Positions 18,656 through 27,563 of a stretch of DNA of 38,997 nucleotides are shown in pieces (position 1 is the stretch's first letter; the number at the start of each line of letters is the position of its first letter). Below the pieces are notes generated by a model. It saw only the letters and a list, made by a program, of their open reading frames with translations. It had not been told where the DNA came from and searched no databases. The stretch is taken from NCBI GenBank assembly GCA_021784615.1, contig JAJYHU010000078.1, forward strand, positions 1 to 38,997, written 5' to 3'. This DNA comes from Acidobacteriota bacterium (GTDB lineage Bacteria; Acidobacteriota; Terriglobia; UBA7540). The position numbers and the translations under genes were made by a program.

Positions 18656-21177
18656 TGAGAATTTTAGGAGAGTGGTCACTGAAATTATTAATCCTGGCGT
18701 TCCTCATGATGGGCGGTTTTACCGCAGGATTTGCCGCGAACGCGCCCGCGCGAAATCCCTCGAAGGCCGATGCGGCCGCCCGGCGTCCGGGAGAGCGGGA
18801 CTGGTGGGGGCATGGCGGCAAATTCATGGCAACTGAGAAGCCATCTGGACAGGAACCCGATAACGCCTTCGGGCTTCCGCTGTTGAAGAATATCGCTCGG
18901 GACCAGAAAACGATCTGGACGAGCCCGTTTCACCTGCGTCTGAGGGATGCCAACTGGCTGCTGCCTCTCGCCGGCCTTGGAGCGGCGCTGCTCGCAACCG
19001 ACAGCGCCACCAGCCGCCACCTTGCCATTTCCCGGGCGGGGATCAATCAGAGCCGGAGTTTTTCGAACTTCGGGGCCGCTTCGCTGATCGGGGTTGCTGG
19101 CAGCCTCTATTTGTGGGGCCGTGCCCGCCACAACGAGCACATGCGCGAGACGGGCCTGTTGAGCGGCGAGGCGGTCATCGACAGCTACCTGGCTGCGACC
19201 GCCGTCAAGACGGCTGCGGGCCGGGAGCGTCCCTACGTCGACAACGCCCAAGGGCGCTTCTTGAGAGGCGGCAGTTCGTTTCCGTCCGAACATGCTGCGG
19301 CGGTCTGGTCAACGGCGGGGATCATCGCCCACGAGTATCCGGGGCCTTTGACCAAGCTGTTTGCCTATGGACTTGCAGCGGCTGTCAGCGGATCGCGCGT
19401 GACGGGGGAAGAACATTTTCCTTCCGACGTTCTGGTGGGCGGCGTGCTCGGACTGCTGATTTCCCGCGAGGTCTACCAGAAGAGCCACAATCCCGAGCTT
19501 TGGGGTTCCGCCTGGCGGGTGCCGGGGCATGACCGCAGCCGGGAGCGGGAACGGAACCCGGAGAACATGGGCTCGCCCTACGTGCCGCTCGATAGCTGGG
19601 TCTATCCTGCCTTCGAGCGTCTGGCGGCGCTCGGTTACGTCCGATCGGAGATGCTTGGCATGCGGCCCTGGACGCGGCTCGAATGCGCGCGCCTGGTGGA
19701 GGAGGCAACGGACCGGCTGAGCGCCCGGGAGACGGACGCGCCGCTGGCCAGCCGCCTTGTCGGGAGCCTGCAAAAAGAATTCGCCGGGGCGCTGGCGCTG
19801 CTGGGCGGCGGACGGAACCGCGCGGTCGATCTCGATTCCGTGTACACGCGCTTCACCGGGATTGCGGGCACGCCGCTTACCGACGGTTACCACTTTGGCC
19901 AGACGCTCGAAAACGATTACGGCCGCCCTTACGGCGAAGGATTGAACACCGTGGCAGGCTTTTCGGGCTGGGCCGCCTCGGGGCCGTTTGCCGCTTACTT
20001 CCAGGGCGAATACCAGCATGCGCCTTCCGGGCTTGGGCTTCCGCCTGGGGCGCGGCAATTCATCTCGCAAGTTGATTACGGCCTGCCGCTACCGCCGGCC
20101 GGTCTTTACCCGGCGGTGGACCGCTTTGACGCGCTCAACGCCTATGTGGCGATGAACCTCGAGAACTGGCAGGTGTCGGCCGGCAAGCAGAGTTTGTGGT
20201 GGGGACCGGGCGAAGGCGGAGCCATGATGTACAGCGACAACGCCGAGCCCGTGGATATGATTCGGATCAGCCGCGTGTCGCCCTTCAAGCTGCCGGGCCC
20301 GTTCGCGCTGATGGGCCCGGTGCGGACGGAGTTTTTCATCGGAAAGCAGAGCGGAGCCAACTTTCTCTACAGCCCGATGGGACTGGTTGGCCAGTGGGGC
20401 GCGGCGCTCAACCCTCAGCCCATTATGATCGGGCAGAAACTCAGCTTCAAGCCGACGCCGAATCTAGAATTCGGATTCGACCGGACGACGATCTATGGAG
20501 GGCCGGGCTATCCGCTGACGCCGCACACGTTTTTGAGAAGCCTGTTTTCAACCACCAACGACAAGGCCGGCTCGCCCAACAAGCCCGGCGACCGGCGCTC
20601 GGGCTTCGACATGACCTACCGGTTGCCGTTCGTGCGGAACTGGGCGACTTTCTACGTCGATTCGTTTGTTGACGACCAGTTCTCTCCCGTCGCTTATTTC
20701 GACCGCGCCTGCAATAGCGCTGGGCTCTATTTCGCCCGGCTGCCGCGCTTGCAGAAATTCGATCTGCGCCTGGAGGGAGTTTACAGCGACAGCCCCCTCG
20801 GCGGTTTGTATGACCACGGGTATTTTTACGCGAATTACACCTGGCGCTACGGCTACCGGAATGCCGGCAATTTGCTGGGAAGCTGGATTGGCCGCCAGGG
20901 GCAGGGCGAGCAGGCGTGGCTGACTTACTGGCCGACGCCGCGCAGCGATCTTCAGTTCCAATTCCGGCATGAGACGGTGGGCCAGGGATTCATCCCCGGG
21001 GGCGGGACGATAAACGATGGCGGGGTGAAAGCGAATTTTTGGCTCCGGCCCGATTTGAGCGTCACCGCATTTCTTCAGGACGAAAAGTGGTCCTTCCCGG
21101 TTCTCCGTCCGGGGCCGCAATCAAACGTGACGGCATCGGTGCAACTGACTTTCTGGCCCCGCTGGAGTTTCCATTGA
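18655..21177 (+). CDS. PAP2 phosphatase-capsule assembly (Wzi-like) fusion protein
   Basis: This 840-residue protein joins two functions. After a signal or anchor segment (LKLLILAFLMMGGFTAGFAA), residues about 80-285 form a PAP2 lipid-phosphatase domain with all three motifs: KTAAGRERP (185-193), SSFPSEHAAAVW (PSxH form, about 207-218) and GSRVTGEEHFPSD (about 244-256). A helical linker (SWVYPAFERLAALGYVRSEM) resembles an SLH repeat. The C-terminal half (about 420-840) has the alternating aromatic strands of the Wzi outer-membrane barrel family (for example QSLWWGPGEGGAMMYSDN). The barrel should hold capsule or EPS at the surface; the phosphatase could recycle undecaprenyl pyrophosphate in the periplasm. 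The ATG at 18655 shares a base with the OPX stop. Domain calls are by eye. Confidence 0.85.
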   Translation: MRILGEWSLKLLILAFLMMGGFTAGFAANAPARNPSKADAAARRPGERDWWGHGGKFMATEKPSGQEPDNAFGLPLLKNIARDQKTIWTSPFHLRLRDANWLLPLAGLGAALLATDSATSRHLAISRAGINQSRSFSNFGAASLIGVAGSLYLWGRARHNEHMRETGLLSGEAVIDSYLAATAVKTAAGRERPYVDNAQGRFLRGGSSFPSEHAAAVWSTAGIIAHEYPGPLTKLFAYGLAAAVSGSRVTGEEHFPSDVLVGGVLGLLISREVYQKSHNPELWGSAWRVPGHDRSRERERNPENMGSPYVPLDSWVYPAFERLAALGYVRSEMLGMRPWTRLECARLVEEATDRLSARETDAPLASRLVGSLQKEFAGALALLGGGRNRAVDLDSVYTRFTGIAGTPLTDGYHFGQTLENDYGRPYGEGLNTVAGFSGWAASGPFAAYFQGEYQHAPSGLGLPPGARQFISQVDYGLPLPPAGLYPAVDRFDALNAYVAMNLENWQVSAGKQSLWWGPGEGGAMMYSDNAEPVDMIRISRVSPFKLPGPFALMGPVRTEFFIGKQSGANFLYSPMGLVGQWGAALNPQPIMIGQKLSFKPTPNLEFGFDRTTIYGGPGYPLTPHTFLRSLFSTTNDKAGSPNKPGDRRSGFDMTYRLPFVRNWATFYVDSFVDDQFSPVAYFDRACNSAGLYFARLPRLQKFDLRLEGVYSDSPLGGLYDHGYFYANYTWRYGYRNAGNLLGSWIGRQGQGEQAWLTYWPTPRSDLQFQFRHETVGQGFIPGGGTINDGGVKANFWLRPDLSVTAFLQDEKWSFPVLRPGPQSNVTASVQLTFWPRWSFH

Positions 21178-21220
21178 CGGGCGGCGGACCGGCAGGACTC
21201 GATACGAATCGGAAACGTTC

Positions 21221-22606
21221 ATGAAATCACCGGTCAAAACTCCCGACGAGCCCAAGAGGGAACGGGATCCCGAAGGTTTTTTCCTCGAAGCCGTCAATGC
21301 GGAGATCGCGGCGGAGGGGCGGGAGCGGATGGCGCACCGCCTGCGCCTGCTCTGGGACGGGCGGCGCTTGCTGGTCCGGGCGACGCTGTGCGGTTTTGCG
21401 GGGGCGGCGTTGATCGCCCTCCTGATTCCGAACCGTTATACGTCAACCGTCCGGCTGATGCCGCCCTCGCCCGGCGGGTCAGGGCCGATTGCGGCGGCTT
21501 TGGCGGGCCTTGGGGGACAGTTGGGAGGAGCGGCGGACCTGCTTGAAAACTCCATGGGACTCAAAAACTCCAGCGCGCTGTTCGTGGGGATTTTGAACAG
21601 CGACCGTGTGCGCGACGCGGTGATTGACAAGTTCCATTTGCAAAAGGTTTATGACGTTCGCTATCCGGAGGACGCGCGAAAGGTCCTGGCGAGGGAGACG
21701 AACGTATCCGCCGACCGACAGAGCGGGATTATCACCATTTCCGTCAGCGACTTGAAGCCCGGGCGCGCAGCCGCCATGGCCGAGGAATATATCAACGAAT
21801 TGAACTACGTGGTCAACCATCTGACCACGTCTTCGGCGCACCGGGAAAGCGTTTTTCTGGCGGAGCGCCTTGCGCAGGTCAAGGGCGACCTTGAAATTGC
21901 CGAAAAGGACTTTAGCCGGTTCGGAAGCACGAATACGGCCATCGACATTCCGAACCAAGGCAAGGCCATGGTGAGTGCCGCCGCGACGTTGCAAGGCAAC
22001 TTGATTGGAGCCGAGTCGGATCTCGAAGCTTTAAAGCAAATCTATACCGACGGCAACGTGCATGTGCGGGCCGCCCAGGCGAGGGTGAGCGAGTTGCGGC
22101 GGCAGCTTGAGAAGATTGGCGGGAAGGGAACGGACGAAAAAAGCGGCGCCGGCGAACTCTATCCGAGCATGCGGCAACTTTCCGCGCTGGGCGTGACCTA
22201 CGCGGATCTTCTGCGGCGCGTCAAGGTTGAAGAGGCTGTCTATAAGACGCTGACTCAGGAATATGAAATGGCAAGGGTGGAAGAGGCGCGGGATATTCCC
22301 ACGGTCAAGGTTCTCGACCCGCCGCTGGCGGCGGAGAGAAAGTCCTATCCGCCGCGGCTGGCGATGACATTGGCGGGAGGCTTCCTGGCCTTCTCGCTGG
22401 CCACGCTCTGGCTGATGGTTCGCGCGCGCTGGGATGAGGCGGACCCGGCCGATCCGCGAAAAGCCCTTGCGCAGGATATTTATTCGACCTTGCGGGTGTA
22501 TCCCCTGCGGGCCAGTCGAAGCGGTTTGGGACTCGTTCGATCCATCACCGGCCGGGGGTGGCGGCGCAGCCGTTCAGGCCGCACTCGTCGGGAAAATGGG
22601 CAGTAG
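21221..22606 (+). CDS. Polysaccharide co-polymerase (Wzz/GumC-type chain-length protein)
   Basis: The 461-residue inner-membrane protein has the PCP layout: a cytoplasmic N-terminus, TM1 (LVRATLCGFAGAALIALLI, about 50-70), a large periplasmic region with coiled-coil stretches (VFLAERLAQVKGDLEIAEKD, EVARVEEARD-like MARVEEARD), then the proline-rich LDPPLAAERKSYPPRLAMTL motif leading into TM2 (about 380-400). A short basic tail follows and there is no BY-kinase domain (no Walker A), so any kinase would be separate. It controls chain length or links the polymerase to the OPX channel. It lies 43 bases after the PAP2-Wzi gene on the same strand. The ribosome site is weak. Family assignment is firm. 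Confidence 0.9.
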   Translation: MKSPVKTPDEPKRERDPEGFFLEAVNAEIAAEGRERMAHRLRLLWDGRRLLVRATLCGFAGAALIALLIPNRYTSTVRLMPPSPGGSGPIAAALAGLGGQLGGAADLLENSMGLKNSSALFVGILNSDRVRDAVIDKFHLQKVYDVRYPEDARKVLARETNVSADRQSGIITISVSDLKPGRAAAMAEEYINELNYVVNHLTTSSAHRESVFLAERLAQVKGDLEIAEKDFSRFGSTNTAIDIPNQGKAMVSAAATLQGNLIGAESDLEALKQIYTDGNVHVRAAQARVSELRRQLEKIGGKGTDEKSGAGELYPSMRQLSALGVTYADLLRRVKVEEAVYKTLTQEYEMARVEEARDIPTVKVLDPPLAAERKSYPPRLAMTLAGGFLAFSLATLWLMVRARWDEADPADPRKALAQDIYSTLRVYPLRASRSGLGLVRSITGRGWRRSRSGRTRRENGQ

Positions 22607-22701
22607 TTGATTGCGTAGTTAGCTGTAAGTAATTGATTAATAGGCGGTTATATTGGTATCGGCGACTAGCTGAGGGGGCGAAGCTGTATCGAGAGGCCAA
22701 G

Positions 22702-23280
22702 ATGCGAGAACGTGAGACCGCCATGGGGCTGGAGAGTTTGTCTGTTTCTGTGGCGGGATCGAGCCGCGGCATCGCGTGCGAGTTCCTAACTCCCAGGTGG
22801 TACGCAGTTTACACCTGCGCGCGCCACGAAAAGCGGGCCGCAGAACTTTTGGAAAGAAAGGAGGTGGAAACGTTTCTGCCCCTTTACGAGGCCGTTCATC
22901 GCTGGAAGAACGTCCGGGCGCAAGTGTGGCTGCCGCTGTTTCCGGGATACCTTTTCGTGCGGATCGCTTTGGCGGACCGCCTCAAGGTTCTGGAGATTCC
23001 GAGCGTAGTGCGGCTGGTGGGATTCTCGGGGCAGCCCGCTCCACTGCCCGAAGCTGACATCGAAGCGATCCGGCTGTGCATTGAGCGCGGTCCCCGCCTC
23101 GAGCCGTGTCCTTACTTGCAGGCTGGGCGGAGGGTGCGCGTGGCGCGAGGACCGTTGGAGGGTCTGGAAGGAATCGTCGTCCGCCGGAAGAGCCGGACGC
23201 GGCTGGCGGTCTCGCTTGACATCATTATGCGGTCGGTTGCCGTGGAGGTGGACGAGGTGGACCTTGATGTCGTGTCCTAG
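22702..23280 (+). CDS. NusG/UpxY-like transcription antitermination factor
   Basis: About 192 residues with the NusG N-terminal (NGN) domain WYAVYTCARHEKRAAELLER, VETFLPLYEAVHRWK and VWLPLFPGYLFVRI, and a C-terminal KOW domain GRRVRVARGPLEGLEGIVVR. Specialised NusG paralogues such as UpxY and RfaH bind RNA polymerase and help it through long polysaccharide operons. Its place directly before the methyltransferase, flippase and glycosyltransferase genes fits that role. I choose the ATG at 22702, which has GAGAGG a few bases upstream; longer readings use a TTG and add a non-conserved tail. The 95-base gap after the PCP gene is AT-rich and may hold its promoter, but I cannot define one. KOW residues are intact. 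Confidence 0.9.
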   Translation: MRERETAMGLESLSVSVAGSSRGIACEFLTPRWYAVYTCARHEKRAAELLERKEVETFLPLYEAVHRWKNVRAQVWLPLFPGYLFVRIALADRLKVLEIPSVVRLVGFSGQPAPLPEADIEAIRLCIERGPRLEPCPYLQAGRRVRVARGPLEGLEGIVVRRKSRTRLAVSLDIIMRSVAVEVDEVDLDVVS

Positions 23281-23288
23281 CCGGAACT

Positions 23289-23323
23289 TCCGGACTTTCT
23301 TTGATCCGGCTTCGCAGTCCGGA
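23289..23323 (+). terminator. Hairpin downstream of the antiterminator gene (possible attenuator)
   Basis: Perfect 8-base arms TCCGGACT (23289-23296) and AGTCCGGA (23316-23323) flank a 19-base loop, beginning eight bases after the antiterminator stop. A smaller CCGG/CCGG pair overlaps the left arm. There is no T-tract, so it is not a standard intrinsic terminator. It could be a pause or attenuation site on which the NusG-like protein acts, or simply an mRNA 3' structure. Confidence 0.3.
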
Positions 23324-23459
23324 ATCGGGAAGAGAGAGCGCAGTGCCGGCCAATAGCTTCAAGTAGTGTCCATGCCCGCCCAGGGGAAAAGATGGAGTTA
23401 ATCCTGCACCGCATGACGTTTTTTCGGGCATTCCTCATTTCCAATGGAGGTTCATCCGT

Positions 23460-24179
23460 ATGAGTTTTGAAATGGAAGAAGCCCGCAGCCTCACCGCCCG
23501 AGTTGAAGGATGGCTGCAGGATTGTGAAGGTGAGTTGCTTTTCAACTTGGCGAGGGGATGCGAGGGTCGAGGGGCCATCGTCGAGGTCGGTTCCTGGAAG
23601 GGCAAATCGACCATCTGGTTGGGAAGAGGCAGCTTGGCGGGAAAGAAAGCTCACGTGTGGGCAGTTGATCCTCATACGGGATCAGGTGAGCACCATGAAG
23701 CTTTCGGGAGCGTCTGGACGTTCGATGAGTTTAAAAAAAATGTTACGGAGTCCGGCCTGGACGAAGTGGTAACTCCTATTGTCAAGACGTCAGAGGAAGC
23801 AGCCCTCAGCTTCCGGGAACCCGTCGAGCTTGTCTTTATCGATGGGGCGCACGATTACGAATCTGCCCGAAGAGATTTTGAACTCTGGTCGCCGAAGGTT
23901 GTTGATGGCGGCATCGTAGCGTTGCATGACACGACGTGCGGGGAAGGGCCGCGAAGAGTGGTGGTCGAAAGCCTTTGCGGGTCTCAGCGGTTCAGGGGGG
24001 TGCATCTCGTTGGATCGATTGCCTACGCCCGCAAGGTGGAACGCAACTCTCCAGTGGACAGAATCAAGAATGGGGCGGCCGCGTATGCCATCGGTTCAAC
24101 CGCGTCCACCCCATGCTTCCTGCCGAAGCCTATCAAGGCGCTTGGCCGCAGATTCGTGAAAGCTATGGGGATTCTGTAA
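23460..24179 (+). CDS. Class I SAM-dependent methyltransferase (Methyltransf_24 type)
   Basis: A 239-residue Rossmann methyltransferase. IVEVGSWKGKSTIWLGRG is motif I (ExGxxxGxS), VWAVDPHTGS ends with the acidic residue that binds the ribose, and LVFIDGAHDYESARRDFELW followed by GGIVALHDTTCG is the Methyltransf_24 metal/substrate region, as in CmcI-like and macrocin O-methyltransferase-like enzymes. GGAGGT eight bases before the ATG sets the start. The stop is directly followed by the flippase ATG. In this locus it most likely O-methylates a sugar of the repeat unit, though the acceptor cannot be read from sequence. Confidence 0.88.
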   Translation: MSFEMEEARSLTARVEGWLQDCEGELLFNLARGCEGRGAIVEVGSWKGKSTIWLGRGSLAGKKAHVWAVDPHTGSGEHHEAFGSVWTFDEFKKNVTESGLDEVVTPIVKTSEEAALSFREPVELVFIDGAHDYESARRDFELWSPKVVDGGIVALHDTTCGEGPRRVVVESLCGSQRFRGVHLVGSIAYARKVERNSPVDRIKNGAAAYAIGSTASTPCFLPKPIKALGRRFVKAMGIL

Positions 24180-25691
24180 ATGAGGATTTCAGAAGAGTTC
24201 TTTTCTACCTCGTTCGCCGATCTTACTGAGGTCGAAGCGGATGTTACCGATTCCTGGGCCCCGGCCTGGATAGCCCGGAAGGCCTTGCATGGGGCGACAG
24301 CCTTAGGGATTCGCCAAGTCGCCGCACAGAGTCTGAATGTGCTGGGAGCTATTCTGCTCGCCCGGCTCCTTACCCCGGCACAATTTGGAATTTTTGCTAT
24401 TGTGGTGTTTCTTCGAACGTTTCTGCTCGCATTTGGTGATGCCGGACTGGCCACAAGCCTGATTCGGGAGCCCCGTGAACCTGAGGAAATGGAGTATCAG
24501 GCGGTCTTTACGTTCCAGCAGATTCTGGTTGTTTGTATCTTCGCGGTTTTCTGGATTGCCTCGCCCGTCGCCGCGAAGCTCTACCATTTGCAAAACGCGG
24601 ATATCCGGCTGTTTCGATTGGTAGCGATTTCTCTCTTGTGCAGTTCCTTTCAGGTTATTCCGACGGTTCGCCTTGAGCGCAACCTCACCTATGGCAAGCT
24701 TGCCTTCATCGAGATTGCCATGGCAGCGGTTTTCAACGGCTCGGCAGTCGGGCTGGCCTGGATGGGGTGGGGAGTCATGAGCTTCGGTGTGGCGCTCCTG
24801 GCACGCTCGTTCATCGGTGCCGTCCTGGCCAACGTGGTTTGTCCCTGGCGCGTGCGCTGGTCGTTTGACTGGAAGAAGGTCAAACCTCATCTCCGTTTCG
24901 GACTTCCGTATCAGGGAATCACCTTCGTTTCGCTGCTGAAGGACAGTATCGGTCCTCTCTATATCGGAGTGCTTTTGGGAGCAGCCCAGATGGGTTACGT
25001 GAGTTGGGCGAGCACGTTTGCGGCCTGGCCGGTGCTGGCCGTCACGGTCTTCCAGCGGGTTTATCTGTCCGCCTTTTCACGGGTGCAGAACCATCCGGCG
25101 TTGCTCGCGAGGTTCGTTGAGCGCTCGATTCAGGCGACGAACGCCATCGTCGCTCCGGCAGCGGTATTGGTGCTGGTGTTCAGCGTCCCGATCACTCGGT
25201 GCATCTTTGGAGGAAAATGGCTTGTTGGCCTTCCGCTCTTCTATCTCTTCTGGTCGGTGAGCCTATTTGCTCCGACGGCGATACCCGCGGTCGCGCTCCT
25301 GAACGCCTTGGGACGCTCGCGCCTGACCTTCTTCTTTGCTTTGATCTGGATGGCAGGCACCTGGATTCTTGGGGTTCCGTTCATCTGGTTATGGGGGCCT
25401 CTCGGTTATGCCGCAGCAGTCCTGGTCGTAAACCTATCGAGCGTTTTTCTCTATCGGGTCGCGCAAAGCATAGTCGATTTTTGGGTGCTGAGGGTTGTTG
25501 CTCCGATCTGGGCGTGGGCTATCGGCGTGGGCGTTTTGGCTTACGGCTTCAAGGTTATATGGCAGCCCTCGAATGTGCCGAGTCTGGCGCTTGCGGTGGG
25601 CGCTTATGCCGTTGTGTATGTGGGAGGGCTGCTGGCCCGCTATTCCGACGACGCGAGGAAGTTGTGGACGCTCGCATGGAAACAGGCATGA
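24180..25691 (+). CDS. Wzx-type polysaccharide flippase
   Basis: The 503-residue membrane protein is of the MOP/polysaccharide transporter superfamily. The first about 40 residues are cytoplasmic, then ALGIRQVAAQSLNVLGAILLARLLTPAQFGIFAIVVF gives the family's first two helices (shown here only in part: ARLLTPAQFGIFAIVVF is the signature). About a dozen hydrophobic segments follow, including VLVLVFSVPITRCIFGGKW, typical of the domain boundary. It would flip lipid-linked oligosaccharide repeat units to the periplasm for export through the OPX system. The ATG abuts the previous stop (TAAATG), and its own TGA overlaps the next ATG, so the three genes are coupled. Confidence 0.9.
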   Translation: MRISEEFFSTSFADLTEVEADVTDSWAPAWIARKALHGATALGIRQVAAQSLNVLGAILLARLLTPAQFGIFAIVVFLRTFLLAFGDAGLATSLIREPREPEEMEYQAVFTFQQILVVCIFAVFWIASPVAAKLYHLQNADIRLFRLVAISLLCSSFQVIPTVRLERNLTYGKLAFIEIAMAAVFNGSAVGLAWMGWGVMSFGVALLARSFIGAVLANVVCPWRVRWSFDWKKVKPHLRFGLPYQGITFVSLLKDSIGPLYIGVLLGAAQMGYVSWASTFAAWPVLAVTVFQRVYLSAFSRVQNHPALLARFVERSIQATNAIVAPAAVLVLVFSVPITRCIFGGKWLVGLPLFYLFWSVSLFAPTAIPAVALLNALGRSRLTFFFALIWMAGTWILGVPFIWLWGPLGYAAAVLVVNLSSVFLYRVAQSIVDFWVLRVVAPIWAWAIGVGVLAYGFKVIWQPSNVPSLALAVGAYAVVYVGGLLARYSDDARKLWTLAWKQA

Positions 25692-26533
25692 AAGCTGGCA
25701 TTTCTGTGGTGATGAACACTTTGAACGAAGAGCGGAATCTCCCTCTGGCGCTTCGGTCGGTCATGCCTTGGGCGGATGAGATCGTCGTAGCGGATATGCA
25801 CAGCCAGGACAGGACGGCGGAGATCGCCCGGCAATTCGGGGCCAGGGTTTGCTTGCACGAAGGCCCCGGATTCAACTACGCCCCGCGGGAATTTGCTGTA
25901 GCTCAGGCAAATTGCGAATGGGTGTTTGTCCTGGATGCTGACGAACTCGTGCCGTTGGCCCTCAGTGACGACTTAATCTACATCGCATCTTCTGCCAGCG
26001 CGGAGGTGGCGACGATTCCGCGCAGAAATTTCATGATGGGAGTACCGCTCGCAGCCACGGGATGGGGACCGACGCAGGATTATCAGACGCGTTTTTTCAG
26101 GAAGGAGAAGATTCGCGCCAGTTCGATTGCTCATCACGATTTCACTCCCGTGGAGGGAGCGCGGGTTTTCAGACTGCCTTACAACGGAAGAAACGCCATT
26201 ATCCATTTCAATTATCTTGATAGCGCCCATTTCATTCGGAAGTTAAATCAGTACACCAGCATTGAAGCCATGCAAAGCATGGAGCGGGGGCGGCACGCCG
26301 GGCCTTTCAAGGCCCTGGTACTTGCTGGCCGGGAGTTTCTGGTCCGCTATTTCATGCGCGGAGGTTACCGGGATGGGTGGCGGGGTCTTTATCTCTCTTG
26401 CTTCATGGCTTTCTATCGTTTGGCAACCTGTGCGAAGTTTCAAGAACTTGAATCTGTCGGCAATGCCCAAGAAGTTGAAGCCCGGTACCGAGAAGAAGCC
26501 GAAAAGGTCATAAGCGAGTATCAACTGGCTTGA
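25688..26533 (+). CDS. Family 2 glycosyltransferase (WaaE-like)
   Basis: A 281-residue GT-A fold enzyme. It begins ISVVMNTLNEERNLPLALRS, followed by ADEIVVADMHSQDRTAEIAR (nucleotide-sugar binding) and WVFVLDADELVP, which contains the DxD-type metal motif. The later region (GWGPTQDYQTRFFRKEKIR, IHFNYLDSAHFIRKLNQYT) resembles the WaaE/KdtX group of beta-glycosyltransferases acting on lipopolysaccharide core or EPS. The ATG at 25688 overlaps the flippase stop as ATGA; another ATG at 25676 is possible and much longer readings only run antiframe through the flippase. It lacks membrane helices and should act at the inner face of the cytoplasmic membrane. Linkage unknown. Confidence 0.88.
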   Translation: MKAGISVVMNTLNEERNLPLALRSVMPWADEIVVADMHSQDRTAEIARQFGARVCLHEGPGFNYAPREFAVAQANCEWVFVLDADELVPLALSDDLIYIASSASAEVATIPRRNFMMGVPLAATGWGPTQDYQTRFFRKEKIRASSIAHHDFTPVEGARVFRLPYNGRNAIIHFNYLDSAHFIRKLNQYTSIEAMQSMERGRHAGPFKALVLAGREFLVRYFMRGGYRDGWRGLYLSCFMAFYRLATCAKFQELESVGNAQEVEARYREEAEKVISEYQLA

Positions 26534-26673
26534 TCCTGTCATTTCCCGAAGAAGACATCGGCGATGTGACATCAGCCAAACCTCAGTGGACGTTGGGATG
26601 CACATCGGCAGGAGGTTGATGCTCCGGGCCGGGAGCGGTTCGGATTGTCCAACCTAGATTGGAGCGGGAAGTT

Positions 26674-26982
26674 ATGGCTGAGCACATCATTGATCAAACA
26701 TTGCTCCATCTTATCTGTCCCATAACGCGCCTTTATGATCTTGACCTTCGTGTCGCCAGGCTAAGGCTTCCCACGCTTGGTGCTCGTCACGCCGAGTTGA
26801 GTGCCATTATTTCCATGGATGACTCACCGGGAGCGCCAGCATCGCGATTGATAGATTTGGCTTCTTTCCTGATCTTGCGAGCCAACAGCACAGAGCTACC
26901 CTTGCTCGCGGCCCGTGGCGCACCCGCACTGGTTCACGTTTGGCCGGGAGAACATTATCGTCTTCTATTGATATCTGCATAA
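26674..26982 (+). pseudogene. 5' fragment of a SAM methyltransferase, cut by the IS630 element
   Basis: A GGAG ribosome site (26661-26664) precedes ATG at 26674, and the reading frame continues for about 98 native codons before entering the insertion sequence, which supplies an accidental stop. The fragment ends LVHVWPGEHYRLL; the words WPGEHYRLL are characteristic of the segment just before the SAM-binding domain in a group of class I methyltransferases, preceded as here by a helix resembling RLIDLASFLILRA. The catalytic Rossmann domain is missing and is not found on the other side of the IS. The gene was probably the next member of the EPS operon. The methyltransferase assignment rests on one short motif and is moderate. 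Confidence 0.55.
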
Positions 26983-26991
26983 ATAATGCAA
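26968..26991 (+). repeat. Left terminal inverted repeat of IS630 element
   Basis: It begins TTGATATCTGCATAAATAAT and matches the reverse complement of the right end at 23 of 24 positions (T at 26972 against C in the other end). The transposase stop codon lies six bases inside it. Confidence 0.88.
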
Positions 26992-26996
26992 CGGGG

Positions 26997-27563
26997 CTAG
27001 GACAAAAAATTAGGTAGATCGGATTCGAGGATGCAGCCACGGAGTTTGTCTGGGGAAGTTCGAATGCCGTTGATCGAACGGATGATGTCGTCCATCAATT
27101 CATCCCGGTCGAGCGGGCAGCCGTTGGCGAGTTCTCGCTTGGCCAGCGACCAAACGCCTTCGTCGGGGTTGATCTCCGGGGCGTAAGCGGGAAAGTGCTC
27201 GATATGCAGCCGCGGGTGCCGACGCAGGAGTTTCCCCAAAGGTTCGCCGTGGTGCGTGGAGGAATTGTCCAGCAGAACGATGACGGAACCTCGGAGGTGT
27301 CGCAGCAGCTCGCGGAGAAACAGACCCACTTCTTCCTGGCCGATGTTGTCGAAGTAAAGCAAATAGTAGAGGCCCAAGTGCTGTCGTTGGGGACTGACCG
27401 AGATTCCGGAGATGACGGAGATTTTGTCCCGGCGTCCCTGGCGATGACGCTGAAGGGGGGTGCAGCCTTGGGGGGCCCAAGTCCTAACCACCAGGGGAGC
27501 CAACAAAAAGCCCGATTCATCAGCGAAGACTAGGTGGGCGCCCAGCCGCGCAGCGTTTTTTTT
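26997..27563 (-). CDS. IS630 transposase OrfB (DDE catalytic part, by -1 frameshift)
   Basis: The frame carries the DDE_3 catalytic domain of IS630 transposases: first Asp in LVFADESGFLLAP, second Asp in VIVLLDNSSTHHG, and Glu in YAPEINPDEGVWSLAKREL. It has no ribosome site or good start of its own. The open frame continues upstream in antiframe to OrfA, but the real protein enters at the A-run at 27556-27563 by a -1 shift from OrfA. It ends at 26997-26999, next to the left repeat. The catalytic triad is complete, so the enzyme could be functional. Confidence 0.88.
   Translation of the reverse strand, partial: KKNAARLGAHLVFADESGFLLAPLVVRTWAPQGCTPLQRHRQGRRDKISVISGISVSPQRQHLGLYYLLYFDNIGQEEVGLFLRELLRHLRGSVIVLLDNSSTHHGEPLGKLLRRHPRLHIEHFPAYAPEINPDEGVWSLAKRELANGCPLDRDELMDDIIRSINGIRTSPDKLRGCILESDLPNFLS

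Noticed and set aside
25199..25687. N-terminal extension of the GT2 gene
   Set aside because: The extension only reads an alternative frame of the flippase gene. The ATGA overlap at 25688 and the family N-terminus fix the start.
26807..27040. Minus-strand frame crossing the left end of the IS as the missing half of the RelA/SpoT gene
   Set aside because: Its translation left of the IS (starting DDNVLPAKREPVRV) looked at first like the DDYI..P segment, but it lacks the GYRS.H region and secondary features of the synthetase, and it lies opposite the methyltransferase fragment.
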